Below are positions 17,767-26,029 of a stretch of 56,312 nt of DNA, one piece after another. Below the pieces are notes generated by a model, which was not told the DNA's origin, ran no database searches, and worked only from the letters and a program-made list of their open reading frames with translations. The translations under genes and the position numbers were made by a program. Each line of letters starts with the position of its first letter. Positions within the stretch are counted from its first letter, which is position 1. The stretch covers positions 1-56,312 of the forward strand of contig UQGG01000046.1 in assembly GCA_900540475.1 (NCBI GenBank), read 5' to 3'. This stretch comes from an uncultured Robinsoniella sp. (GTDB lineage: Bacteria > Bacillota > Clostridia > Lachnospirales > Lachnospiraceae).

Positions 17767-19119
17767 TCAGCGGTTCGTTCCTTTTCGGATAATAATAAAG
17801 ATAATAGCACTGACACCCATCAGTATGGGATAGAAAAGGTATGGCATAATCTGAAAAGGTGTAAGTGCAGATAAGCTTGCCGCTGACAATAGCTGCGCTC
17901 CATAGGGAATCAGTCCCTGTCCTACCGAAGCAAAGATATCCAGCAGGGATGCACTTCTTCTAGGCGAAATATTATATTCTTGACTGATTTCCTTTGCAAT
18001 GGGACCTGCCATTACAATTGCCACCGTATTATTGGCGGTACATGCATCCACTGCAGCTGCCAGAAATGCAATCCCAAATTCACCGCCCTTTTCACCGCGG
18101 ATACTTTTCTTGATTACATACAGGATATAATCGATTCCTCCATAGGCCTTCACCAACGCTACGATGCAGGCTACGATTAAGGAAATCACTGTAATATCGT
18201 ACATTCCGGTAACACCTTCGCCTACCACCTTGAAGATATCTCCGATTAATATCGTACCGGTGCCCACACCGACTATCAGGGATAGAACGATCCCGCTGAT
18301 TAAAACTACGAATACATTTAACCCGATCAACGCGCCGATTAAAACCACAAGATAAGGTGCCACCTTTAAAATATCATATTCCAGATTGCCAAAATCCTGT
18401 TTTCCGCCTGCTCCTGAAATTACCAGGAATAAAATCATGGTAATAATTGCAGCCGGCAATACAATAAAGAAATTTTCTTTAAATTTGTCCTTCATCTCAC
18501 ATCCCTGCGTACGAACAGCTGCGATTGTGGTATCTGAGATCATGGAAAGGTTGTCCCCGAACATAGCGCCGCAGACAACTGCTCCGATACAGATCGGAAG
18601 GGCAATACCGGTTTTATCACTGATCCCCACACCAATTGGCGCCATGGCTGCAATGGTTCCCATGGAGGTACCCATGGAAATGGAGATAAAGCAGCCGATT
18701 AAAAACAATCCTACAACCGCTATATTGGATGGAAGAATAGACAATCCCAGATTTACCGTGCTCTCAACACCTCCGGCAGCCTTAACGGCACCTGAGAAAC
18801 CGCCTGCCACCAAAAAGATCAGACACATGGTAACAATGTTTTCTTCTCCGATTCCTTTTGTGATCACACTGATTTTATCTGCATAGGGCAGTTTTCGGTT
18901 CTGGGCAAATGCAACTAAAAGAGCAATCAAAAATCCCACGATCGCCGGCATACTGTAAAAGTCCCCGGTGACACATCCCATCCCGATAAATATAACTAAA
19001 AAGACACCAATGGGCAGCAGTGCTCCCGGATTTCCCCTGTTACTTCCCATACCGTTCTCTTTTTTACCTTCCACTTTGCTTCCTTCTCTGTATTGAGATT
19101 TATTTTCTTCTTTTATCAT
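17767..19119 (-). CDS. Na+/H+ antiporter, NhaC family
   Basis: This 450-aa membrane protein has about 11-12 helices and a hydrophilic N-terminal 30 residues. It resembles NhaC-type and related exchangers: repeated GSMGTIAAMAPIGVGISDKTG-like helical turns, ISDTTIAAVRTQGCE, and VDACTANNTVAIVMAGPIAKEIS in the second half. It would expel sodium (or exchange organic anions, as in malate-lactate relatives). AGGAG lies eight bases before the ATG. It is bracketed by two directly oriented copies of a small inverted-repeat element and interrupts the purine genes, which suggests a later insertion. Confidence 0.88.
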   Translation of the reverse strand: MIKEENKSQYREGSKVEGKKENGMGSNRGNPGALLPIGVFLVIFIGMGCVTGDFYSMPAIVGFLIALLVAFAQNRKLPYADKISVITKGIGEENIVTMCLIFLVAGGFSGAVKAAGGVESTVNLGLSILPSNIAVVGLFLIGCFISISMGTSMGTIAAMAPIGVGISDKTGIALPICIGAVVCGAMFGDNLSMISDTTIAAVRTQGCEMKDKFKENFFIVLPAAIITMILFLVISGAGGKQDFGNLEYDILKVAPYLVVLIGALIGLNVFVVLISGIVLSLIVGVGTGTILIGDIFKVVGEGVTGMYDITVISLIVACIVALVKAYGGIDYILYVIKKSIRGEKGGEFGIAFLAAAVDACTANNTVAIVMAGPIAKEISQEYNISPRRSASLLDIFASVGQGLIPYGAQLLSAASLSALTPFQIMPYLFYPILMGVSAIIFIIIRKGTNR

Positions 19120-19182
19120 CTCTTCTCTCCTGTTTTTTATACATACTACTGAACTTCATGGGCCTTCTGCAAATTTAAAATA

Positions 19183-19251
19183 AGCCGCCGCACCAGTACA
19201 GCTCCGCACATTTAACTGTGCAATGCTGTACTAAACATATGTACGGCGGCT
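19183..19251 (-). terminator. three-tier hairpin after purB
   Basis: Nested pairs are 19183-19190/19244-19251 (AGCCGCCG/CGGCGGCT), 19195-19202/19225-19232 (AGTACAGC/GCTGTACT) and 19206-19210/19217-19221 (GCACA/TGTGC). On the minus strand TTATTTTAAATTT follows, so purB termination is the simplest role. The internal loops are unusual for a terminator, and a structured nhaC leader is the alternative. Confidence 0.5.
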
Positions 19252-19255
19252 CCCG

Positions 19256-19341
19256 GAAGGTATTTAAAATTGCTTTCTGCCATCTGTACGTTCCAATTTG
19301 CAGGACGAACAAAAGTTGGAAATACATTTCCAAACACGCTC
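19256..19341 (+). mobile_element. MITE-like inverted-repeat element, copy 3
   Basis: This 86-bp unit has a left end GAAGGTATTTAAAATTGC, a core TTTCTGCCATCTGTACG and a right end whose complement is GAGCGTGTTTGGAAATGT. It is in the same orientation as the copy at 17649-17737, so the two flank nhaC directly. It has no open frame of its own. Confidence 0.6.
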
Positions 19342-19392
19342 CGGGGCATTTCATCTGCTTATATTTACGATTCTTATATTTACATGCTTATA

Positions 19393-20826
19393 TTATACGT
19401 TAATTTCTGCTTTCATACCCAGAATTTCTTTATTCTCTTCTAAAATAGGCTTTACATTCTTCGTAAGGAAGTTATCTACCTGTAATGGAGCGCGTCCAAC
19501 ATATTTAGAAGGATCCATTGTTTTCTTCAGTTCCTCTAAAGACATATTGAATGCCGGGTCTGCTGCAATGAGTTCTAGAAGGTTATTGTCCTTGCCTTCC
19601 ACTTTGACATTCTTTCCCGCTTCCATGGAAAGTTCGCGGATTTTTTCGTGAAGTTCCTGTCTGTCACCGCCTGCTTTTACAGCATCCATCATAATATTTT
19701 CCGTTGCCATAAATGGCAGTTCTGACATCAGACGCTTTTCAATTACTTTTGGATATACCACAAGTCCGTCTACCACGTTCAGGCATAGATCCAGAATACC
19801 ATCAACTGCCAGGAATCCCTCCGGAACAGAAAGGCGCTTATTAGCGGAATCATCCAGGGTTCTTTCAAACCACTGAGTAGCAGAAGTAATTGCAGGATTT
19901 AATGCATCAGCCATAACAAATCTAGACAGGGAAGCAATACGCTCACTTCTCATTGGATTCCTCTTATATGCCATTGCTGAGGATCCGATCTGGGACTTTT
20001 CAAATGGCTCTTCCACTTCTTTTAAATGCTGAAGCAGACGAATATCATTAGAGAATTTATGCGCACTTGCAGCGATTCCTGCTAATACGTTTACCACTCT
20101 GGTATCTACTTTACGGGAATATGTCTGTCCGGATACTGCATAGCATTCTTTGAATCCCATTTTTGCTGCAATCATAGGGTCGATCTGGTCTATTGTTTCC
20201 TGATTTCCGTCAAACAATTCCAGGAAGCTTGCCTGTGTACCGGTTGTTCCTTTGGAACCCAGAAGTTTCATAGTTGAAATCACATAATCCAGATCTTCTA
20301 AATCCAGCATAAATTCCTGCATCCAAAGTGTTGCACGTTTTCCAACAGTTGTGGGCTGTGCAGGCTGAAAATGTGTAAATGCCAGTGTCGGAAGAGACTT
20401 GTACTCATTTGCAAAGCTTGCCAGTTCTGCAATTACATTAACTAATTTTCTCTTTACTAATTTTAATGCTTCTGTCATTACGATGATGTCCGTATTGTCG
20501 CCAACATAGCAGGATGTTGCTCCTAAGTGGATGATCCCTTTTGCTTTGGGACATTGTACACCATATGCATACACATGGGACATAACATCATGACGAACTA
20601 CTTTTTCTCTTTCTTTTGCCACATCATAATTAATTTCATCAGCATGGGCTTTTAGTTCTTCGATCTGCTCTTCTGTAATATTCAACCCTAATTCTTTTTC
20701 TGTTTCAGCCAGGGCAATCCATAATTTTCTCCAGGTGCGGAATTTCATATCCGGTGAAAATATATACTGCATTTCCCTGCTTGCATAACGTTCCGATAAC
20801 GGACTTTGATATCTGTCTGTACTCAT
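19393..20826 (-). CDS. purB: adenylosuccinate lyase
   Basis: This 477-aa cytoplasmic fumarase-superfamily enzyme cleaves SAICAR to AICAR and adenylosuccinate to AMP, releasing fumarate each time. It shows THFQPAQPTT (catalytic His region, about 142), the flexible signature loop GSSAMAYKRNPMRSE (about 282) and TSCYVGDN. The length fits the long PurB type. GGAG precedes the ATG. It starts 65 bp after purF and is likely in one transcript with purC and purF. Confidence 0.97.
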   Translation of the reverse strand: MSTDRYQSPLSERYASREMQYIFSPDMKFRTWRKLWIALAETEKELGLNITEEQIEELKAHADEINYDVAKEREKVVRHDVMSHVYAYGVQCPKAKGIIHLGATSCYVGDNTDIIVMTEALKLVKRKLVNVIAELASFANEYKSLPTLAFTHFQPAQPTTVGKRATLWMQEFMLDLEDLDYVISTMKLLGSKGTTGTQASFLELFDGNQETIDQIDPMIAAKMGFKECYAVSGQTYSRKVDTRVVNVLAGIAASAHKFSNDIRLLQHLKEVEEPFEKSQIGSSAMAYKRNPMRSERIASLSRFVMADALNPAITSATQWFERTLDDSANKRLSVPEGFLAVDGILDLCLNVVDGLVVYPKVIEKRLMSELPFMATENIMMDAVKAGGDRQELHEKIRELSMEAGKNVKVEGKDNNLLELIAADPAFNMSLEELKKTMDPSKYVGRAPLQVDNFLTKNVKPILEENKEILGMKAEINV

Positions 20827-20891
20827 TTTATATCTCCTCTATTATCCTTCTTATTTATCCTGTAATTTCTGCATTTTATAAATGCGGATAC

Positions 20892-22337
20892 CTATTTTGT
20901 GTATTCGCCGCGTATGTCTTCTGTGGGGGGCTCCATTGGATAAACTCCTGTGAAGCATCCTTTACAGATCGGACGGTTTCCGATCATTTCACCCAAGCGT
21001 CTGACAGCCAGATAAGCCAGTGAATCAGCACCGATTACCTGTCTGATTTCTTCCACTGTCCGGTTGTAGGCAATGAGCTGCTCCCTTGCGGGTACATCTG
21101 TTCCAAAGTAACATGGCCATAAAAACGGAGGTGAGCTGACTCTTACATGTACCTCTGCCGCTCCTGCTTCTTTTAGCATACTTACAATCCGGTCGCTTGT
21201 AGTTCCCCGAACGATGGAATCATCGATCATGACAACTCGCTTTCCTTTTACTGCTTCTTTTAAAACGTTTAATTTCACACGGACGCTGGACTCACGGCTG
21301 CTCTGTTTGGGCTTGATAAAGGTTCGTCCCACATATCCGTTTTTAACAAAAGCTGTTCCATATGGAATTCCGGACTGGAGAGAATACCCAAGAGCCGCTG
21401 CATTGCCTGATTCCGGCACGCCTACCACCAGGTCTGCTTCTACCGGCGAATCGATTGCAAGAAATTTACCTGCAAGGATTCTGGAATGATATACACTGAC
21501 TCCGTCAATCCTGCTGTCAGGCCTTGCAAAATAGATATATTCAAAAATACATCTGGCTTCCTGCTCTTTGGGGAGACACATACTGGTATCCGATTGTATG
21601 CCGTCTTTCGTTATGGTTACAATTTCCCCCGGAAGAACATCTCTCACAAACTCAGCACCTACTGTATCAAGTGCGCAGGTCTCGCTTGCCAGAATGTATG
21701 CATGATCCCTTTTACCGATGCAAAGGGGCCGAAATCCATAAGGATCCCTTGCTCCCATTAATTTTCTGGGGGACATAACGATCAGAGAATACGCTCCCTT
21801 AATTTTCATCATGGCACGCTTCACCGCTTCTTCTGCCGCTTTTGATTTTACCCGTTCCCTTGCAATATGATACGCAATGACTTCCGAATCAATCGTAGTT
21901 TGAAAAATAGCGCCGTCATAAGCCAGCTGGTCACGAAGTTCCGTTGCATTGATCAGATTGCCATTATGTGCCAGCGCCAGCGTTCCTTTTATATAATTTA
22001 ATACCAAGGGCTGTGCATTCTCACGCGTACTGCTGCCTGCTGTGGAATAACGGACATGGCCTACACCGATGTCACCCTTCAGGTTGTCAAAACTGTCTTC
22101 TGTAAAAACTTCATTAACCAGCCCCATCCCTTTATAGGATGAAACTTGCCCTTTTGGACCCTGTGTATCACTTACGGCGATTCCACAGCTTTCCTGTCCT
22201 CTGTGCTGTAATGCAAATAATCCGTAATAAATGGTGGATGCAACATCGTTTCCATCAAAATCATAGATGCCGAATACACCACACTCTTCTTTTAATCCGT
22301 CAAACTCTTCCACTTGTTCATGTAAATGATTGTTCAT
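20892..22337 (-). CDS. purF: amidophosphoribosyltransferase
   Basis: This 481-aa enzyme makes phosphoribosylamine from PRPP and glutamine, the committed step of purine synthesis. An 18-residue propeptide ends at the glutaminase nucleophile Cys19 (EECGVFGIY), as in Bacillus-type enzymes that are processed. RGQESCGIAV follows. The PRPP loop VVMIDDSIVRGTT lies near residue 370. Cysteines at FEYIYF-adjacent RC, LWPC and ICKGC fit the four ligands of the family 4Fe-4S cluster. AAAGG precedes the ATG. Confidence 0.97.
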   Translation of the reverse strand: MNNHLHEQVEEFDGLKEECGVFGIYDFDGNDVASTIYYGLFALQHRGQESCGIAVSDTQGPKGQVSSYKGMGLVNEVFTEDSFDNLKGDIGVGHVRYSTAGSSTRENAQPLVLNYIKGTLALAHNGNLINATELRDQLAYDGAIFQTTIDSEVIAYHIARERVKSKAAEEAVKRAMMKIKGAYSLIVMSPRKLMGARDPYGFRPLCIGKRDHAYILASETCALDTVGAEFVRDVLPGEIVTITKDGIQSDTSMCLPKEQEARCIFEYIYFARPDSRIDGVSVYHSRILAGKFLAIDSPVEADLVVGVPESGNAAALGYSLQSGIPYGTAFVKNGYVGRTFIKPKQSSRESSVRVKLNVLKEAVKGKRVVMIDDSIVRGTTSDRIVSMLKEAGAAEVHVRVSSPPFLWPCYFGTDVPAREQLIAYNRTVEEIRQVIGADSLAYLAVRRLGEMIGNRPICKGCFTGVYPMEPPTEDIRGEYTK

Positions 22338-22396
22338 ATATCCAGCCTTTCTACATGCACTTGTTACCTGGTCATTAATATTGCTCTTACGAAAAT

Positions 22397-22421
22397 CACA
22401 GTGGATGTAATATCCACTGTG
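22397..22421 (-). terminator. hairpin between purC and purF
   Basis: A perfect ten-base stem CACAGTGGAT/ATCCACTGTG has a five-base loop. On the minus strand only a short ATTTTC follows, so it probably attenuates or protects the purC end rather than stopping all transcription into purF. The plus side has a better T-rich flank. Confidence 0.5.
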
Positions 22422-22434
22422 TCTTTTGTTTTTC

Positions 22435-23139
22435 TTATAATCCGAGACGAGAGAATACTTCGTTGTAAGCTTCTTCTACATTTCCCATGTCTCTTCTGAA
22501 ACGGTCTTTATCTAATTTTTCATGAGTTGCTGCATCCCAAAGTCTGCAGGTATCCGGTGATGTTTCATCAGCCAGGATAATCTGTCCATGATATCTTCCA
22601 AATTCGATCTTAAAGTCGATCAATTCAATATTTGATTTTAAGAAATATGCTTTTAAAACTTCATTTACTTTGAAAGCATATTTGGAAATCTCTTCAATTT
22701 CTTCTTTTGTAGCCAGATTTAATGCGATTGCAAAATAATCATTGATAAGCGGATCACCTAAATCGTCATTTTTATAACTAAATTCTAAAGTAGGAGCTGA
22801 GAATTTCGTTCCTTCCGGTACGCCAAGTCTCTTTGAAAAGCTTCCTGCTGCAACATTTCTGATGATAACTTCTAATGGAACAATCTCTACCTTTTTAACT
22901 GCTGTCTCTCTGTCACTTAATTCTTCAACCAAATGTGTTGGAACGCCTTCAGCCTCGAGAATTTTAAAAACATGATTGGTCATACGGTTATTAACAACAC
23001 CTTTACCAACGATAGTACCCTTTTTTAAGCCATTGAATGCTGTCGCATCATCTTTGTAGTCTACAATTAATACGTCAGGATCTTCTGTTGTGTAAACTTT
23101 TTTTGCTTTTCCTTCATAGAGTAATTCTCTTTTTTCCAT
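22435..23139 (-). CDS. purC: SAICAR synthetase
   Basis: This 234-aa cytoplasmic enzyme joins CAIR and aspartate with ATP to give SAICAR. It begins with the family mark LLYEGKAKKVY (5-15), then DYKDDATAFNG, VEIVPLEVIIRNVAAGSF (about 83-100) and LIDFKIEFGR (about 175). Length and motifs are complete. It is the first purine gene of the minus-strand block, with a strong promoter about 100 bases upstream and a leader that resembles purA's. Confidence 0.98.
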   Translation of the reverse strand: MEKRELLYEGKAKKVYTTEDPDVLIVDYKDDATAFNGLKKGTIVGKGVVNNRMTNHVFKILEAEGVPTHLVEELSDRETAVKKVEIVPLEVIIRNVAAGSFSKRLGVPEGTKFSAPTLEFSYKNDDLGDPLINDYFAIALNLATKEEIEEISKYAFKVNEVLKAYFLKSNIELIDFKIEFGRYHGQIILADETSPDTCRLWDAATHEKLDKDRFRRDMGNVEEAYNEVFSRLGL

Positions 23140-23162
23140 TTTGAATCCACCTATCCTTCTTC

Positions 23163-23173
23163 ATATAGTTATC
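23163..23173 (-). promoter_or_regulatory. purC leader motif shared with purA
   Basis: This is the second copy of GATAACTATAT, 23 bases before the purC start. It lies well inside the transcript made from the promoter at 23236-23264, so it acts, if at all, as RNA or as a downstream DNA site. Confidence 0.4.
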
Positions 23174-23235
23174 AGTATCATGACCATAGTGGGGCGTGCA
23201 GCTTGCAGTCACGCTCTAGACCGATCACCTACAAA

Positions 23236-23264
23236 ATTATATAACATTGTAATTTATAAAGCAA
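23236..23264 (-). promoter_or_regulatory. purC promoter
   Basis: On the minus strand the -35 is TTGCTT (23259-23264), the spacer is 17 bp and the -10 is TATAAT (23236-23241). The resulting leader is about 90 nt with a possible GCGTG/CACGC hairpin. Confidence 0.7.
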
Positions 23265-23299
23265 GAATAATTCTCTAAAATACGACACGCATTTACATT

Positions 23300-24055
23300 T
23301 TAGTGGAATTTGCCCAAAAACTCCTGCGTTCTGGCATTGTCTGACCGAAATAATTCCTCAGGTTTTCCCTGTTCCACAATTACTCCGCCTTCCATAAAGA
23401 TAATATGGTCTGCCACATTCTTCGCAAAGTTCATTTCATGGGTAACAATGACCATAGTCATGTGCTCTGCCGCAAGATCTTTAATGACCTTTAAGATCTC
23501 TCCGGTCAGCTCCGGATCCAGTGCTGAAGTCGGTTCATCAAAAAATAAAACCTTGGGGTTCAGCGCCAGCGCCCTTGCAATGGATACACGCTGCTGCTGT
23601 CCTCCTGACAGTTGATAGGGATATGCCTCTTCTTTCTCGGATAAGCCCATTTTAGCAAGCAGTTCCCTTGCTTCCTTCTTCACCTGCTCCTTATCCCGCT
23701 TCTGTACTCTGACGGGGGCATCCATTACATTTTTCAGTACGTTAAAATGAGGGAACAAGTTAAAATTCTGGAACACCAGACCAAAATTCTGCTGGATTTT
23801 CTTCAGCTGGTCCGGCTTTGCGTAAACCGCTTTCCCATCCGCTCCGGTGGTAACTGCTTTTTCTCCCAGATAGGAAAGTTCACCGGAATCCATCGTCTCA
23901 AGCAGCGTTGCACAGCGCAGCAGCGTAGATTTTCCGGAACCGGAAGGACCAATGATCGCCACTACTTCCCCCTGCTTTACCGTAAGAGAAATATCTTTCA
24001 GAACTTCCAGACTTTCAAATTTCTTCTCTATATTATGAATTTCCAAATAATTCAT
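23300..24055 (-). CDS. polar amino-acid ABC transporter ATPase
   Basis: This 251-aa cytoplasmic ATPase of the GlnQ/HisP group has Walker A GPSGSGKST (about 36-44), a Q loop VFQNFNLFPH, signature LSGGQQQR, Walker B VLFFDEPTSALD and a switch His in VTHEMNFA. The 263-aa open frame starts at a GTG at 24091, but the ATG at 24055 has AAAGGTAGG upstream and gives the usual length, so I choose it. It powers the permease at 24204. Confidence 0.95.
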   Translation of the reverse strand: MNYLEIHNIEKKFESLEVLKDISLTVKQGEVVAIIGPSGSGKSTLLRCATLLETMDSGELSYLGEKAVTTGADGKAVYAKPDQLKKIQQNFGLVFQNFNLFPHFNVLKNVMDAPVRVQKRDKEQVKKEARELLAKMGLSEKEEAYPYQLSGGQQQRVSIARALALNPKVLFFDEPTSALDPELTGEILKVIKDLAAEHMTMVIVTHEMNFAKNVADHIIFMEGGVIVEQGKPEELFRSDNARTQEFLGKFH

Positions 24056-24091
24056 CTGACCTACCTTTGCATCGCAGTCATACTGCGACAC

Positions 24092-24125
24092 TGCCCGCTT
24101 CCGTAAGAAGTGAATTCTGCGGGCA
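24092..24125 (-). repeat. GC-rich inverted repeat before the ABC ATPase gene
   Basis: TGCCCGC (24092-24098) and GCGGGCA (24119-24125) flank a 20-base loop. The left arm with its flank, ACTGCCCGCTT, is also found at the end of the window (56301-56311). It may be a truncated copy of that element. Confidence 0.4.
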
Positions 24126-24203
24126 ATCCTTTCCTGATTTATACATTTGTTATTAAACGCAGTCCGCTGCGCCTCATTCCGAAACCCTGTGTCTGAAGAA
24201 CAA

Positions 24204-24854
24204 TTAACGGTAATAGTTCATCTTCTTCTCTGCCTTTTCCATCAAAAACGCTACAATGAAGTTAAAGATGTAGTAGAAGATACCCGCTGCCACCAGAGGC
24301 ATAACATTGGTACTGGATGATGCAAGTGCTTTAGCAACCGTGAACATCTCCGATACCGCGATTACCATTGCCAGAGAAGTATCTTTGACCAGGGTAATAA
24401 CCTCATTAGTAATAGACGGAAGGATTCTTTTAATTACCTGAGGCAATATAATGGTAAAAAATGTCTGCACCTTGTTATAGCCCAGAAGTTTTGCAGCTTC
24501 ATACTGCCCTACTGGCATAGACTCAATACCGCTGCGGTAGATCTCAGCAAAATATGCTGCATAATTCAGTGCAAAACCAATTATAACTGCTATAAAACGG
24601 TATGATGCCTGAATCTTAATGCCAAACAGGTAATATGGTCCGAAATAAACCACCATCAGCTGCAGCATCAGCGGCGTACCGCGCATGATTGATATGTAAA
24701 TCTTTGCAATATTTCGAATGACACCGTTCTTTGACATCCGACCAAATGTAATTACCAGCCCGAGCGGTATGGAAAACAATAGGGTCAGTCCAAATATTGC
24801 AACAGACGTCAGCATTCCCTCTGATAATTTTGATAACATCATTGCGTAATTCAT
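24204..24854 (-). CDS. polar amino-acid ABC transporter permease
   Basis: This 216-aa inner-membrane permease of the HisM/GlnP type has about five helices and an EAA-type loop (QYEAAKLLGYNKVQTFFTIILPQ, about 125-147). It carries MRGTPLMLQL near residue 60, diagnostic of the family. GGAGG lies eight bases before the ATG at 24854; the longer frame would start at a TTG within the ribosome site. A hairpin separates it from the upstream binding-protein gene. Confidence 0.94.
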   Translation of the reverse strand: MNYAMMLSKLSEGMLTSVAIFGLTLLFSIPLGLVITFGRMSKNGVIRNIAKIYISIMRGTPLMLQLMVVYFGPYYLFGIKIQASYRFIAVIIGFALNYAAYFAEIYRSGIESMPVGQYEAAKLLGYNKVQTFFTIILPQVIKRILPSITNEVITLVKDTSLAMVIAVSEMFTVAKALASSSTNVMPLVAAGIFYYIFNFIVAFLMEKAEKKMNYYR

Positions 24855-24880
24855 GTTTGCTTCCTCCAAATTGTGTCAAT

Positions 24881-24917
24881 CGCAAAAGAGAGGGGAAGTT
24901 TCCCCTCTGATTTTGCG
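24881..24917 (-). terminator. intercistronic hairpin between binding protein and permease
   Basis: AGAGGGGA/TCCCCTCT forms the inner stem and CGCAAAA/TTTTGCG the outer arms. Its place right after the binding-protein stop fits partial termination or 3' protection that keeps binding protein in excess over the membrane parts. Confidence 0.65.
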
Positions 24918-24924
24918 TATTCCT

Positions 24925-25845
24925 TTATTTTCCTATAATTGTAATATCCTTGCCAAACCATTCATTGGAAATATTAGCAAGTGTTCCGTCTGCTGCCATT
25001 TCTTCTAACGCTTTTTGAACAGCATCTTTTAATTCATCATTTCCTTTTTTGAATCCGATTCCATATTCTTCAGCTGCAATGGCTTCATCCAGTACTTTGA
25101 AATCTGCATTTCTTTTCTGAATCTGGTAGCTTGCCACTACGTTATCCATTGCAATCGCATCTACTGCTCCGGATTCCAGATCCATAAATGCGGTATTATA
25201 ATCCGCTACGGTTATCAACTGTCCAAAGCTGCCTGAGAGTTCAGGCTTATCATTTAATGCCGCCTGAGCGCTGGAATCTGTCTGCACGTCTACTACCTTG
25301 CCTGCAAGATCCGCTAAAGTTTCAATTCCTGCATCTGCTTTTACTACAATTACCTGATCATTTTTCATATATGGATCCGACCAGGTATAATCGTCTTCAC
25401 GTCCATTCATGGTAAATCCATTCCAGATACAGTCAATGGTTCCGGAATTTAATTCCATGTCTTTTGCGTCCCATGCAATCGGCTGATATTTTACTTCTTT
25501 GCCCAGGCGCTTCGCAACCTCTGCTGCTGCTGCCAGGTCAAATCCTGTGAATTCACCGTCATCTCCAACAAATCCCATTGGCGGGAAATCCTGGTCAAAT
25601 CCTACTGTAAAGGTTCCCCCTGTTGCCGCTGCGGCCTCTGAGGATGCTGCTTCCGTTGTGCCGGCTTCCGTTGCCGCCTCTGTGGCTGCTGCTTCGGATG
25701 ATGCCGCTTCTGTTGTTGCTGCTTCCGTTGTCTTGGATGCTTCCGTTGCCGCTTTGGTTTCTCCGGTACCGGATGAACCGCATCCGGAAATCATTGCTGC
25801 TGCTAAAGCAGTTCCCAGCATCATGCTTAACATTTTCTTTTTCAT
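24925..25845 (-). CDS. amino-acid ABC transporter substrate-binding lipoprotein
   Basis: This 306-aa family-3 solute-binding protein has a lipobox ISGCGSS with Cys at residue 22. A low-complexity Ala/Thr/Glu/Ser linker of about 50 residues (repeated TEAA and SEAA units) follows, and then the bilobed domain from about residue 77 (TFTVGFDQDFPPMGFVGDDG). Signature FTGFDLAAAAEVAKRLG follows. The linker probably spans the cell wall. The ligand is not readable; polar amino acid is the family norm. It is the first gene of a three-gene operon with a good promoter and a leader hairpin. Confidence 0.95.
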   Translation of the reverse strand: MKKKMLSMMLGTALAAAMISGCGSSGTGETKAATEASKTTEAATTEAASSEAAATEAATEAGTTEAASSEAAAATGGTFTVGFDQDFPPMGFVGDDGEFTGFDLAAAAEVAKRLGKEVKYQPIAWDAKDMELNSGTIDCIWNGFTMNGREDDYTWSDPYMKNDQVIVVKADAGIETLADLAGKVVDVQTDSSAQAALNDKPELSGSFGQLITVADYNTAFMDLESGAVDAIAMDNVVASYQIQKRNADFKVLDEAIAAEEYGIGFKKGNDELKDAVQKALEEMAADGTLANISNEWFGKDITIIGK

Positions 25846-25883
25846 AATAACAAATCCTCCATTTTATACCAAACACTTTTTTT

Positions 25884-25915
25884 ATTTACCGATTGAGCAC
25901 TCTGCTCTGGTAAAT
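25884..25915 (-). promoter_or_regulatory. leader hairpin of the amino-acid importer operon
   Basis: Outer ATTTACC/GGTAAAT and inner GAGCA/TGCTC pairs lie about 35-65 bases upstream of the binding-protein start, downstream of the promoter. It is too small for any riboswitch class I know. Confidence 0.35.
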
Positions 25916-25925
25916 CAGTAAAATC

Positions 25926-25954
25926 ATACTAACATAAAATAACAGGGCTGTCAA
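25926..25954 (-). promoter_or_regulatory. promoter of the amino-acid importer operon
   Basis: Minus strand TTGACA (25949-25954), a 17-bp spacer and TAGTAT (25926-25931) form a near-consensus vegetative promoter. Confidence 0.75.
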
Positions 25955-26029
25955 TTATGAAAAATTTACCGTAAAGCGGGGCGTAAGATGGCGTGTATGA
26001 ATTCTCTAAATTGTTCTGAAACAGTCCTT

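Noticed and set aside
17649..19341. A complete composite transposon carrying nhaC
   Set aside because: No transposase and no clear target duplication can be seen, so only MITE-like flanking elements are claimed.
23140..23235. Purine or ZTP riboswitch in the purC leader
   Set aside because: A GCGTGACT string recalls the ZTP motif, but the second conserved half is absent and the leader is too short.
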